This document shows positions 7,639 through 16,130 of a DNA stretch of 64,000 nucleotides, piece after piece. The notes beneath the pieces are model-generated. The model made no database searches. It had not been told where the DNA came from and saw only the letters and a program-made list of their open reading frames with translations. Both the position numbers and the translations under genes were made by a program. The stretch's first letter is position 1. The number at the start of each line of letters is the position of its first letter. The DNA is from JACDAN01 sp963721345 (GTDB lineage Bacteria; Actinomycetota; Thermoleophilia; Gaiellales; Gaiellaceae), in contig CAVRIT010000002.1 in assembly GCA_963721345.1 (NCBI GenBank), positions 59,391-123,390 of the forward strand, written 5' to 3'.

Positions 7639-9174
7639 TCAGTCCCACGGCGGCGGGCTGTGCGTCCAGCGGCCGCCGACCATCGTGGCCACGACCCGAA
7701 CGTCCGGTAGCTCCTCCGCCGGGATCGCGAGAGGGTCGCGGTCGAGGACGACCAGGTCGGCGAGGTAGCCCGGGACGAGCTTCCCGCGGCGGTGCTCGTC
7801 GTAGGCGAGCCATGCGGGGTTGACGCAGGTCGCGATCAGCGCCTCGTCGACTCGGAGCGCCTGCTCCGGGTGCCAGGCGGGCCGGTCGTCGATCGTCCGC
7901 AGCACCCCCGCGACGATTCCGGCGAGCGGATCGAGCTCCTCGATCGGAGCGTCGGACCCGTTCGCCACGAGCGCGCCCGAGTCCCACAGCGACCGGAACG
8001 CGTACGCCCCGCCCGTCTTGTCCGCCCAGAAGCGGTCGGCGAGGTCGCGGTCCGACGGTGCATGGCTGAACTGGACGGACGCGGCGACGCCGAGGGCTCC
8101 GAAGCGTCCGATGTCCTCGGGCGCCAGGAGCTGCGCGTGCTCGATCCGCTGGCGAAGGCCCAACGGTGCCCAGACGTCCCGCGTCTCTTCGAACGCGTCC
8201 AGCGCCTCGCGATTCGCCAGGTCGCCGATCGCGTGCACGCCGACCGGCCAGCCCGCCGCCGCGCCGCGCCGAATGATCTCGGCGAGCTCCTCCCGGCTCG
8301 TGATCTGGACGCCGGTTCCGTCGAGCATCCGCGCCGTCTGCGAACCGAGCGTCCCGTCCATGAACGCCTTCAGGTAGCCGACGCGGAGCATCGAGCCGCC
8401 GAACCCGCTCCGCAGCCCGAGCTCCGACAGCCGATCGAGGTGGTCGTACGGCACGGACTGCCAAACGCGGAGCGAAAGCGCTCCCTCCGCGTCGAGGGTC
8501 TGCCACATTCGCAGCGCGCCGATCCAGCCGTCCTTGTCGTGGACGGCCGTCACGCCGCGCGCCGCCGCCACCCGCAGCCCCTCGCGCATCGCCGCGACGT
8601 ACTCCTCGTCCGAGACCTCGATCCAGCGGTCCCGGAAGCGCCAGCACGCCTCTTCGCGCAGGACGCCGGTCGGCTCGCCGTGTTCGTCCCGTTCGACGAC
8701 TCCGCCCGGTACCTCGAGATCGCCGTTCGCCCGGGCGAGCGCCGCGGAGTTCAGCCAGAGCGAGTGGGAGTCCTGCGCCAGCAGCGCCACGGGCACATCA
8801 CCGACGACTGCGTCCAGCGCCTCCTTCGTCGGCTCCTCGGGCCACTCGCCGCTGCGCCAGCCGCGACCTCTCAGCCATCGGCCCGGCCCTACCGACGCCA
8901 GGCCTTCTCGCACGCGCGCCAGCGCTTCCTCCAGCGACGCGGTTCCCTCGAGCCGCACCTCGTCGCGGGCGAGCGCCCAGGTCGGGAAGTGCGTGTGGGA
9001 GTCCGTGAACCCGGGCACGACGCAGCGGCCGCCGAGATCGACCCGCTCGGGCCCCGGCAAAGCCGTCTCGTGCGTCCCGACGCCGCCCGCCACGCGATCC
9101 CCGGCGATTGCGAGTGCCGAGGCGGTGGGTAGGGAAGCATCCAGCGTACGAACGACGCCGCGTTCGAGGATCAT
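7639..9174 (-). CDS. YtcJ-like amidohydrolase (amidohydrolase 3 family)
   Basis: 511 residues from ATG 9174. The metal-binding HxH is His60-Thr-His62 (DSHTHF), followed by KAFMDGTLGSQTA, VHAIGD, RIEHAQ and the NGSDAPIEELDPL segment with the late catalytic Asp. The small beta-sandwich part is formed by both ends of the chain (GKLVPGYLADLVVLD). Members hydrolyse amide-like bonds in cyclic or N-formyl compounds; the substrate is unknown here. It is divergent from a VOC gene with only 27 bases between. Confidence 0.85.
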   Translation of the reverse strand: MILERGVVRTLDASLPTASALAIAGDRVAGGVGTHETALPGPERVDLGGRCVVPGFTDSHTHFPTWALARDEVRLEGTASLEEALARVREGLASVGPGRWLRGRGWRSGEWPEEPTKEALDAVVGDVPVALLAQDSHSLWLNSAALARANGDLEVPGGVVERDEHGEPTGVLREEACWRFRDRWIEVSDEEYVAAMREGLRVAAARGVTAVHDKDGWIGALRMWQTLDAEGALSLRVWQSVPYDHLDRLSELGLRSGFGGSMLRVGYLKAFMDGTLGSQTARMLDGTGVQITSREELAEIIRRGAAAGWPVGVHAIGDLANREALDAFEETRDVWAPLGLRQRIEHAQLLAPEDIGRFGALGVAASVQFSHAPSDRDLADRFWADKTGGAYAFRSLWDSGALVANGSDAPIEELDPLAGIVAGVLRTIDDRPAWHPEQALRVDEALIATCVNPAWLAYDEHRRGKLVPGYLADLVVLDRDPLAIPAEELPDVRVVATMVGGRWTHSPPPWD

Positions 9175-9181
9175 GCGGCCG

Positions 9182-9187
9182 AATCTA
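9182..9187 (-). promoter_or_regulatory. -10 box of amidohydrolase gene (leaderless)
   Basis: On the minus strand TAGATT ends 7 bases before the ATG at 9174. Confidence 0.45.
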
Positions 9188-9201
9188 ACGAGAGGAGCGC
9201 C

Positions 9202-9567
9202 ATGCCCATCGACCACACCGCCATGAACGTCACCGATCTCGAGCGCAGCAAGGCGTTCTACACCGCGGCGCTGGAGCCGCTCGGGTACTCGCTCATGTTC
9301 GAGGTCGGTGAGTTCGCCGGCTTCGGCGACAGCCAGATGCCAAGCCTCGGCGTCGTCCAGCGGGAGCCCGCGGGAGGAGGCCACGTCGCGCTCTCCGCCG
9401 CCGATCACGCGACTGTCGACGCGTTCCACGAGGCGGCGCTCGCAGCAGGCGGGACGGACAACGGCGAGCCCGGCCTCCGCGAGCATTACCACCCGACCTA
9501 CTACGCCGCGTTCGTCAAGGATCTCGACGGCAACAACATCGAGGCCGTCTGCCACAGGCCCCAATGA
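9202..9567 (+). CDS. VOC superfamily (glyoxalase-like) protein
   Basis: 121 residues, one VOC module pair. The opening IDHTAMNVTDLERSKAFYTAALEPLGY and the closing FVKDLDGNNIEAVCH are family signatures, with His4 and Glu near position 116 as likely metal ligands. A ribosome site (GAGAGGAG) precedes the ATG. Members include dioxygenases, glyoxalases and resistance proteins, and the substrate cannot be assigned. The stop overlaps the start of the FAD-Rieske gene as ATGA, so the two are translationally coupled. Confidence 0.82.
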   Translation: MPIDHTAMNVTDLERSKAFYTAALEPLGYSLMFEVGEFAGFGDSQMPSLGVVQREPAGGGHVALSAADHATVDAFHEAALAAGGTDNGEPGLREHYHPTYYAAFVKDLDGNNIEAVCHRPQ

Positions 9568-11075
9568 GCCTCGGAGGGCCGTCCTTCTGGATCGAGACGA
9601 CGCCGGAGACCGACTACCCGTCGCTGACCGGCGAAGTCGCCGTGGACGTCGCCGTCGTGGGCGCGGGGATCACCGGCGTGACCGCGGCGGCGCTGCTGAA
9701 GCGCGAGGGCAAGACCGTGGCGCTGCTCGACTCGAGGCGCATCGTCCAGGGCGCCACGGGCTACACGACGGCGAAGGTGACGGTCGGTCACGGCGCGGTC
9801 TACTCGAAGATCCGCAAGGCGATCGGCGAAGAGGGCGTCCGCGTCTACGCCGAGTCGAACCAGGCGGCTCTCGATCGCATCGCGCAGTTCGTCCACGAGG
9901 ACGGGATCGACTGCGACTTCGAGCGCAGATCGAACTACGTCTACGCCGAGTCGGAGGACGAGGTGGCGCAGCTGCGCCAGGAGGCCGAGGTTGAGCGCAA
10001 GGCCGGTCTCCCCGTCGAGCTCGTGGACGACACGCCGCTGCCGTACTCCGTGTCCGCGGCGCTACGGCTCGACGACCAGGCGCAGTTCCACCCGCGCAAG
10101 TACCTGCTCGCCCTCGCCGCGACCATCCCCGGCGACGGAAGCCACGTCTTCGAGAACTCGGTCGTCCACGACGTCGAGGGCGGCGAGCCGTGCGAGGTCC
10201 GAACCGACCAGGGAACGGTGCGCGCGAAGGACGTCGTCCTCGCGACGCACCTCCCGATCCTCGATCGCGGCCTCTTCTTCGCGAAGGCGTACCCACACCG
10301 CAGCTACGCGGTCGCCGCGCCTCTCGGCCAGGCGCCGGATCCCGACGGCATGTACATCAACAGCGGGACGCCGACCCGGTCGATTCGGACGCTCCGCGAC
10401 AACGGCCGCGTCTTCATCCAGGTGGGCGGGAACGGACACAAGACCGGGGAGGAGGACGAGACCCCCGCCCGCTACGACCAGCTGGAGCAATTCCTCCGCC
10501 GGCACTGGCCGGACGCGGGAGAGGTGCGCTACCGCTGGTCGACGCAGGACTACATGCCCCACGACCACGTGCCGTACATCGGCCGGCTCACGCGGCGGTC
10601 GGAGCACGTCTACACGGCGACCGGCTACCAGAAGTGGGGCATGACGAACGGGACGGTCGCCGCGATGATCTTCTCGGACACGATCCTCGGCCGCAGCAAT
10701 CCGTGGGCGGAGCTCTACGACGCAAACCGGCTCGTGCGCCGGGCGGGGCTCTCGAGCTTCCTCAAGGAGAACATGTCCGCCGGAGTCCACTTCGTCGTCG
10801 ACCGACTCTCGCGGGCCGACCGGGCTGCGGTCGACGAGCTGAAGCCGGGCGATGGGGCGCTGATCCGGATTCGCGGCCGCAAGACGGCCGTCCACCGCGA
10901 CGACGGCGGGACGCTCCACGCGCTGTCGCCGGTCTGCACGCACCTGTACTGCCTCGTGGACTGGAATCCGGCGGAGCGGAGCTGGGACTGCCCGTGCCAC
11001 GGGTCGCGCTATGCGGGCGACGGCCGGGTGATCCAGGGGCCGGCGACGAAGGATCTGAAGCGCCGGGAGCTTTGA
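9564..11075 (+). CDS. FAD-dependent oxidoreductase with C-terminal Rieske [2Fe-2S] domain
   Basis: 503 residues. Residues ~28-55 hold the FAD-binding motif VAVVGAGITGVTAA. The DAO-type catalytic domain runs to about residue 400, with VYTATGYQKWGMTNG near its end. A Rieske domain closes the chain, with ligands in CTHLYC and CPCHGSRYAGDGRV. This fusion is a known architecture (YhfW-like); it should pass electrons from an amine or similar substrate through flavin to the iron-sulfur centre. It is coupled to the VOC gene upstream. Confidence 0.88.
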   Translation: MSLGGPSFWIETTPETDYPSLTGEVAVDVAVVGAGITGVTAAALLKREGKTVALLDSRRIVQGATGYTTAKVTVGHGAVYSKIRKAIGEEGVRVYAESNQAALDRIAQFVHEDGIDCDFERRSNYVYAESEDEVAQLRQEAEVERKAGLPVELVDDTPLPYSVSAALRLDDQAQFHPRKYLLALAATIPGDGSHVFENSVVHDVEGGEPCEVRTDQGTVRAKDVVLATHLPILDRGLFFAKAYPHRSYAVAAPLGQAPDPDGMYINSGTPTRSIRTLRDNGRVFIQVGGNGHKTGEEDETPARYDQLEQFLRRHWPDAGEVRYRWSTQDYMPHDHVPYIGRLTRRSEHVYTATGYQKWGMTNGTVAAMIFSDTILGRSNPWAELYDANRLVRRAGLSSFLKENMSAGVHFVVDRLSRADRAAVDELKPGDGALIRIRGRKTAVHRDDGGTLHALSPVCTHLYCLVDWNPAERSWDCPCHGSRYAGDGRVIQGPATKDLKRREL

Positions 11076-11081
11076 CGCGCC

Positions 11082-11087
11082 TAGGAT
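11082..11087 (+). promoter_or_regulatory. -10 box of acyl-CoA dehydrogenase gene (leaderless)
   Basis: TAGGAT ends 6 bases before the GTG at 11094. Confidence 0.5.
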
Positions 11088-11093
11088 TCGAGC

Positions 11094-12275
11094 GTGCCTG
11101 TTGATCCGCTGAGCGAGGAGCAGCGCGAGGTCCGCGACCTGATCCGCGAGCTCGCGCGCGAGCGGATCGCGCCGCGCGCCGCGGAGATCGACAAGAGCTC
11201 GGAGTTTCCGTGGGACGTCGTCGAGCTCTTCCGGGAGCACGGAATCTTCGGCGTGATGTACGACGAGGAGTACGGCGGCCTAGGCGCGAGCGCCTTGATG
11301 ACGCTCGTGGCGGTCGAGGAGGTCTCGAAGGTCTGCGCGACGAGCGGGCTGATCCTCGCCGTCCAGGAGCTGGGCAGCCTCGGCGTGAAGCTCGCGGGCA
11401 GCGACGAGCAGAAAGACCGCTACCTGCCGAAGCTCGCGTCTGGCGAGTGGCTGGCGGCGTACGCGCTCACCGAGCCCGGCTCGGGCTCCGACTCCGCGGC
11501 GATGCGCTCCGAGGCACGGCGCGACGGCGACGAGTACGTCGTCAACGGAGGGAAGCGCTTCATCACGAACGCCGGCGTCGCCCACCTCTACACGGTCTTC
11601 GCGAAGACCGACCCGACGGGCGGGCATGACGGCATCTCCGCCTTCCTCGTCGAGGCCACCTCGCCGGGGTTCGAGGTGGGGCGGATCGAGCCGAAGATGG
11701 GGATCAAGGGCTCGACGACGGGCGAGATCTTCTTCAACGACATGCGGGTCCCCGCCGACAACCTGCTCGGCGAGGAGGGCGACGGCTTCAGGATCGCGAT
11801 GCGCATCCTCGATCGCTCACGCCCCGGCATCGGGGCGCAGGGTCTCGGCCTCGCGCAGGGCGCCACCGACTACGCGCTCGAGTACGCGAAGGACCGCGAG
11901 ACGATGGGGAAGCCGATCGGCCAGCATCAGATGATCTCGGCGATGCTCGCCGACATGGAGACGAAGTGCGAGGCCGCGCGCGGGCTTCTCTACAAGTGCG
12001 GCCAGCTGATCGACGAAGGCGCCGAGGGCACCGAGCTGACGAAGATCAGCGCGATGGCGAAGCTGTACTGCTCGGACGTCGCGATGGACGTCACCACCGA
12101 CGCCGTCCAGATACTCGGCGGGTACGGCTACATGCAGGAGTACCCGCTCGAGCGGATGATGCGAGACGCGAAGATCACCCAGCTCTACGAAGGGACGAAC
12201 CAGATCCAGCGGCTCGTGATCGCGCGGGAGATGCTCAAGGAGAACCGCGCGTTCCTTCTGGCGGGGGTTGGCTAA
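11094..12275 (+). CDS. Acyl-CoA dehydrogenase (first copy)
   Basis: 393 residues with the full family layout: helical N-terminal domain, the middle beta domain with YALTEPGSGSDSAAM and KRFITNAGVA, and the C-terminal helical domain ending in the catalytic region QLYEGTNQIQRLVIAREML. It oxidises an acyl-CoA to the 2-enoyl-CoA with FAD and passes electrons to electron-transferring flavoprotein. Closeness to short or branched-chain enzymes is likely, but chain length cannot be fixed. The last 8 bases overlap the polymerase gene that follows. Confidence 0.9.
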   Translation: MPVDPLSEEQREVRDLIRELARERIAPRAAEIDKSSEFPWDVVELFREHGIFGVMYDEEYGGLGASALMTLVAVEEVSKVCATSGLILAVQELGSLGVKLAGSDEQKDRYLPKLASGEWLAAYALTEPGSGSDSAAMRSEARRDGDEYVVNGGKRFITNAGVAHLYTVFAKTDPTGGHDGISAFLVEATSPGFEVGRIEPKMGIKGSTTGEIFFNDMRVPADNLLGEEGDGFRIAMRILDRSRPGIGAQGLGLAQGATDYALEYAKDRETMGKPIGQHQMISAMLADMETKCEAARGLLYKCGQLIDEGAEGTELTKISAMAKLYCSDVAMDVTTDAVQILGGYGYMQEYPLERMMRDAKITQLYEGTNQIQRLVIAREMLKENRAFLLAGVG

Positions 12276-13198
12276 GGCCGAGGAGCTGCGCGTCGGCCGG
12301 CGGCTCGTCCGGCTGACGAGCGGCGACCGCGTCCTCTTCCCCGGTGACGGCGTCACCAAAGGCGACCTCGCCGAGTACTACGTCGAGATCGCGCCGGCGC
12401 TGATTCCGCATCTGCGCAACCGGCCGTTCACGCTGAAGCGCTACCCGCACGGGATCCGGGAGACGCCGTACTTCCAGAAGCAGGCGCCGAAGGGGTTCCC
12501 GGAGTGGATCCCGACGCGCCAGTTTCAGACCTGGCCGCGCGAAGGGGAGCCCCGGCTCGTCGACTTCGTGCTCGTGAACGAGCCGGCGGCGCTCGCGTGG
12601 GCGGTGCAGGTGAACTGCATCGACATGAACGCGTGGTACTCCCGGGTCGACCGGCACGAGCGCCCGGACTACGTCGTCTTCGACCTCGACCCGCCGGCTT
12701 CGCGCAACGGCTTCGCGCAGGCGATCCGCGTAGCCCACCTCGTGCGCGAGGCGCTGGAGCGGCTCGAGCTTCGTTCGTACGTGAAGACGAGCGGCGCGGA
12801 CGGGATCCACGTGCTCGTTCCGATTGCCCGCCGGTCGTCGTTCCCGGAGACGTACGAGCTCGCCGAGCGCGTCTCGCGCGGGCTGGAGCAGGAGCACCCC
12901 GGCCTCGTCACCACGGAATGGCTGATCAAGAAGCGGCGCGGAGTGCTCGTCGACCACCGGCAGAACGGCCACGGGAAGACGATCGCCTCCGCGTACTCGG
13001 TCCGGCCGAAGCCGGGAGCGCCGGTTTCGACCCCGCTGCGGTGGGAGGAGCTCGGCGAGAAGGTGCGGCCGCGCGATTTCGGCAGGCGGGAGGCGCTGGA
13101 GCGGCGTCGAGCGACACGGCGATCTCTTCGAAGCGACGCTCCGCGGCGGCCAGTCGCTCGGGCCGGCGCTCCGGACGCTGCGAGCTAGCGAGTCTTGA
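12268..13198 (+). CDS. LigD-type DNA polymerase/primase domain protein, frameshifted near the C-terminus
   Basis: About 309 residues; the single uninterrupted frame stops at 13188. It matches the stand-alone polymerase domain of bacterial NHEJ LigD (archaeo-eukaryotic primase fold): TLKRYPHG, the metal-binding FDLDPP, and KTSGADGIHVLVPI. Near 13101-13110 one extra base breaks the frame; reading on in the next frame gives RHGDLFEATLRGG and GQSLGPALRTLR, the usual family ending, with stop at 13198. Ligase and nuclease domains are absent and no Ku gene is in view. The start overlaps the acyl-CoA dehydrogenase by 8 bases. It probably extends or primes DNA/RNA ends during break repair. Confidence 0.82.
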
Positions 13199-14141
13199 CG
13201 ACTTCGAACGCCGAGCCCGGAACGCGGTGCAGCGTGTGCAGCTGCTCGTTCGACCAGCGCGGGTCGGGGGCGCCGCTGATGTACCAGTCCGAGCCGTTGT
13301 CGGCGACGAGCATCCCGTAGCGCTTGAGCGCCTCGAGGACGACGCGAGCCTGTCGCGGGAAGCCGCGCGTCGGGTAGCTCGCCTTCAGTCGCAGGCGGAG
13401 GCCCATCGGTGGGAGATTCGCGTCGTTCGAGTCGCTCGCGTAGTGGCGGGCCGGATGGACGTATGCCCGGCGAGACCGGCGCACCGTGAACCGCAGCGCG
13501 TGGTCGATCGTGCCCCGCGCCACCTCGTCGTAGCGCGCGAGCCCGGGGAGGATGGGGAGTCCGGCAGCGTCCGCCGAGGTCCAGCCGGCGGGCCTGAGCC
13601 GGTTCGAGCGCAGGTTCCAGATCGCGCCGGAGCCGGCACGCCAGCCGCCGCCCGCCGTCGGGTACAGCGCGAAGAGCTCGTACAGCCGGCAGGCGTCGCG
13701 GTCGACGATCAGCGCATGGCGGTCGCCGTCGGACTGGCGGCCGCCTTCGATCTTGACGTTGCTCGGGATCGGGTACGGCCCGCGGTCGCTCTCGTCGGCG
13801 TACTCGAAGGACACGCGCGAGCGCTTCTGGCCCCGGCCGACGACGGTGATCGGAATCCCGATCGGCCCGCCCTCCCAGAGGCCCGAGCCGAAGTCCGCGT
13901 GGACGTGGTCGTCGACCCCGATCGAGGCGACGATCGCGTCGGAGTTCGCCGCGACGGGCAGGCGGTCGACGCGCTGGTTCCACGGGCTCGTCTTCGGGAA
14001 GACGGGGCAGCGCGGCGCGCCGGGATGGCGCAGCGCGTCGGCGGAGCCGCCGCCGAACAGCAGCGCGAATCCGATCACGGCGACGAGGGCGGCCCTCACG
14101 TGGACACCATCGGCGCCGCTCTTTAGGCGCTCAACCCTCAT
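13185..14141 (-). CDS. Secreted protein of unknown function
   Basis: 318 residues from ATG 14141. An in-frame GTG at 14099 gives a cleaner signal peptide (MRAALVAVIGFALLFGGG), so either start is possible. The exported body begins with CPVFPKTSPWNQRVD and ends with DPRWSNEQLHTLHRVPG, phrases I associate with a conserved but unassigned actinobacterial and Chloroflexi secreted family. It has aromatic-rich beta segments but no catalytic motif I can name. It overlaps the end of the polymerase gene by 14 bases and the end of the Nudix gene by 11. Confidence 0.65.
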   Translation of the reverse strand: MRVERLKSGADGVHVRAALVAVIGFALLFGGGSADALRHPGAPRCPVFPKTSPWNQRVDRLPVAANSDAIVASIGVDDHVHADFGSGLWEGGPIGIPITVVGRGQKRSRVSFEYADESDRGPYPIPSNVKIEGGRQSDGDRHALIVDRDACRLYELFALYPTAGGGWRAGSGAIWNLRSNRLRPAGWTSADAAGLPILPGLARYDEVARGTIDHALRFTVRRSRRAYVHPARHYASDSNDANLPPMGLRLRLKASYPTRGFPRQARVVLEALKRYGMLVADNGSDWYISGAPDPRWSNEQLHTLHRVPGSAFEVVKTR

Positions 14142-14968
14142 CGGGAGGTCGGACTCCGAGCTTGGCGAGCATCGGGTCGCGCGCGTTCCAGAGCTCGAGA
14201 TCCTCGGTGAGCGAAACCCAGCGGCAGACGTGGACCATGCCCGAGTCGACGCCGTCGCCGTGCACCACGTGGCGCCAGCTCGCCGGCGTGTCCTCCTCGG
14301 CGACGAGGTGGAACGCGTGGTTTCTCGAGTAGGACTCGTACGTGCACTCGAAGTCCGGGAGCTCCTTCACGATCCGCGCGCCGGTGAAGCCGGTTTCCTC
14401 GGCCAGCTCCCGGAAGAGCCCCTCCTCCAGCGTCTCGCCGTGGTCGAGCCGACCCGCCGGAACTTCGACCCCAGCCTCGGGGAAGCCTTCGGGCGCAATC
14501 GTGAGGAGCTCCGTCCTCCCGTTGCACTCTCGCGTGACATAGGCGACGGCGCGCTGCCGGACGAGCGCCGCCGACGAGTGCGCCGCGCTCGCCCCAGACC
14601 CGCAGATCCGGCTGAATCCGGACCCACCGGCAGCGGACGAGCGCCTCGGATTCGATCCCCGGCCCTGGAGGGTTTCGGTGCTCCCACGAGTCGGGTGCCG
14701 GCTCCATGGGCACGGCGTGGACGAACTGCATCCGGTGGCGGCCCTCATGACGGCCGAGCTCGCGGACGATCCGCACGTCGAGCCCCGTCTCCTCGCGGGT
14801 CTCGCGACGCGCCGCCACCTCGACGGCTTCGCCGTCGTCGATGCCTCCACCCGGCACGACCGCGCTGTACTCGGGCTGTCCGACGACGTCGAAGACGAGC
14901 AGCTCGTCGACGCCGGTCCGCGGGTGCTCGCGCGTGATGTAGACGACGACGCTCTCGCGGGGGCTCAA
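14131..14968 (-). CDS. Tandem-Nudix protein, frameshifted between its two domains
   Basis: The span encodes two Nudix hydrolase domains. The first starts at TTG 14968 and has a Nudix box of the form GGGIDDGEAVEVAARRETREETG. The second, in another frame, has PAGRLDHGETLEEG followed by RELAEETG. The frame changes near 14561-14578 inside ALVGGARP/ALVRQRAV; the span is one base too long for one frame. No good start codon precedes the second domain, so a single two-domain protein interrupted by one extra base is more likely than two genes. Nudix enzymes cleave nucleoside diphosphate-X compounds. The TTG overlaps the stop of the HhH-GPD gene, giving a repair-related operon. Confidence 0.75.
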
Positions 14969-15531
14969 GCCTTGGCGGCTCGGAGCTTCGCCTTGTACTC
15001 GCGCTTCAACGCCTGGTACTGGTCTAGCGCCTCGCGGGAGTCGACGTCGCCCAGCGTGGGGTGCGACGGGACAAGGCCCTCGGCCGCAGCCACGCCGAAG
15101 CGCTTCGCCAGCACCGAGCCCAGCGCCTTGATCTTCATCTCGCCGAAGCCCGGGAGGTCGGCGATGCGCTGCCGCAACTCCGTCGAGTCGCCGGCCTCGC
15201 TCCAGAGCCGGGCGGCGTCGCCGCCGTACTCCGCCTCGACGTGGGCCGCGAGGTCGCGAACCCGCGTCGCCATCGCGCCGGGGAAGCGATGCACTGCCGG
15301 CTTCTCGCGGAACGCCGCCTCCAGCCGGTCCGAATCCATCGACGCGAGTTCGCCGGCGTCCAGCGTTCCCAGCCGCTCGTTCAGCTTCCAGGGCCCGAGG
15401 AACGCAGTCGGAACCGTCACCTGCTGGTCCAGCGCGAACCCGATCAGCAGCGCCATCGGCTCGCGCGCGAGCAGCTCGTTCGCCTCGTCGCTGTCCGTGT
15501 AGTGAAGCCGGTCTGGAGCTGCGACGGCCAT
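14965..15531 (-). CDS. HhH-GPD family protein (base-excision-repair-like)
   Basis: 188 residues. It fits the uncharacterised actinobacterial HhH-GPD group: LLIGFALDQQVTVPTAF near the N-terminus and a helix-hairpin-helix LPGFGEMKIKALGSVLAKRFG near residues 130-150. That motif binds DNA in glycosylases such as EndoIII and AlkA, but the canonical catalytic Lys/Asp pair is not obvious, so glycosylase activity is unproven. It leads an operon with the tandem Nudix protein and has a leaderless-type promoter. Confidence 0.75.
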   Translation of the reverse strand: MAVAAPDRLHYTDSDEANELLAREPMALLIGFALDQQVTVPTAFLGPWKLNERLGTLDAGELASMDSDRLEAAFREKPAVHRFPGAMATRVRDLAAHVEAEYGGDAARLWSEAGDSTELRQRIADLPGFGEMKIKALGSVLAKRFGVAAAEGLVPSHPTLGDVDSREALDQYQALKREYKAKLRAAKA

Positions 15532-15537
15532 GGCTTC

Positions 15538-15543
15538 AGCCTA
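15538..15543 (-). promoter_or_regulatory. -10 box of HhH-GPD/Nudix operon (leaderless)
   Basis: On the minus strand TAGGCT ends 6 bases before the ATG at 15531. Confidence 0.5.
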
Positions 15544-15659
15544 CTCCTCGAGCGCAGCGTGAGCAGAGCGATGCTAATGCCGCGCAAGAAATGCGCCGAT
15601 CTCGGGTCTACCCTGATGACTGCGGCACAACGCGATCAAAAACGGAGGTTTCCGAGGAC

Positions 15660-16127
15660 ATGAGTAGACGAACGAGCCGGGGATTGGTGCTCGTACTTGC
15701 CGCCGTGGCGATTGCGACCTTCGTCGCGACCGCCGTCGCGTCGGTGGGCGGTGCTCAGCGGGCCAGCGCACCCGCGTCGGCCTCGCAGTACGAGAAGAAG
15801 GTCACGATTTGCCACCGGACGGGGTCGAAGAAGAATCCGTTCAGGACGATCCGCGTTTCGCGGAACGCCGTCAAGGCGCACCTCAAGCACGGCGACGCCG
15901 TCGGCCCCTGCGCAACGGCCGTCTTCACGATGTGCAAGAAGACGGGTCACGGACAGCGGGCGACCGTCAAGGTGAAGGGTTCGAAGAAAGCCTCCCGTCT
16001 CATGCGCAAGGGAGCGAAGCTCGGGAAGTGCAAGGCGAAGGGCAAGGACAAGGGCAAGGAAAAGGACAAGGGCAAGGACAAAGAGAAGCCCGAGGGCAAG
16101 AAGCCGCCCAAGCCCAAGAAGAAGTAG
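15660..16127 (+). CDS. Secreted protein with CHRTGS-type domain and Lys-rich tail
   Basis: 155 residues from ATG 15660, chosen for its ribosome site (GGAGG with GAGG nearer the start) and signal peptide (SRRTSRGLVLVLAAVAIATF). The mature part has the motif VTICHRTGSKKNPFRTI and AVKAHLKHGDAVGPC, a small domain seen in many actinobacterial surface proteins. Two further cysteines lie at FTMCKK and LGKCKAK. The last ~50 residues are almost only Lys, Gly, Glu, Asp and Pro in KGKDKGKEKDKG-like repeats. The highly basic tail suggests binding to acidic wall polymers, DNA or carbohydrate (inference). Confidence 0.65.
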   Translation: MSRRTSRGLVLVLAAVAIATFVATAVASVGGAQRASAPASASQYEKKVTICHRTGSKKNPFRTIRVSRNAVKAHLKHGDAVGPCATAVFTMCKKTGHGQRATVKVKGSKKASRLMRKGAKLGKCKAKGKDKGKEKDKGKDKEKPEGKKPPKPKKK

Positions 16128-16130
16128 GCC

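Noticed and set aside
12504..14126. 540-codon open frame on the plus strand
   Set aside because: Runs in a second frame of the polymerase gene and then antisense to the secreted protein; no recognisable domain.
16030..16120. Short direct repeats resembling a repeat array
   Set aside because: They encode the Lys-rich tail of the secreted protein at 15660-16127; spacing is irregular and there are no spacers as in CRISPR.
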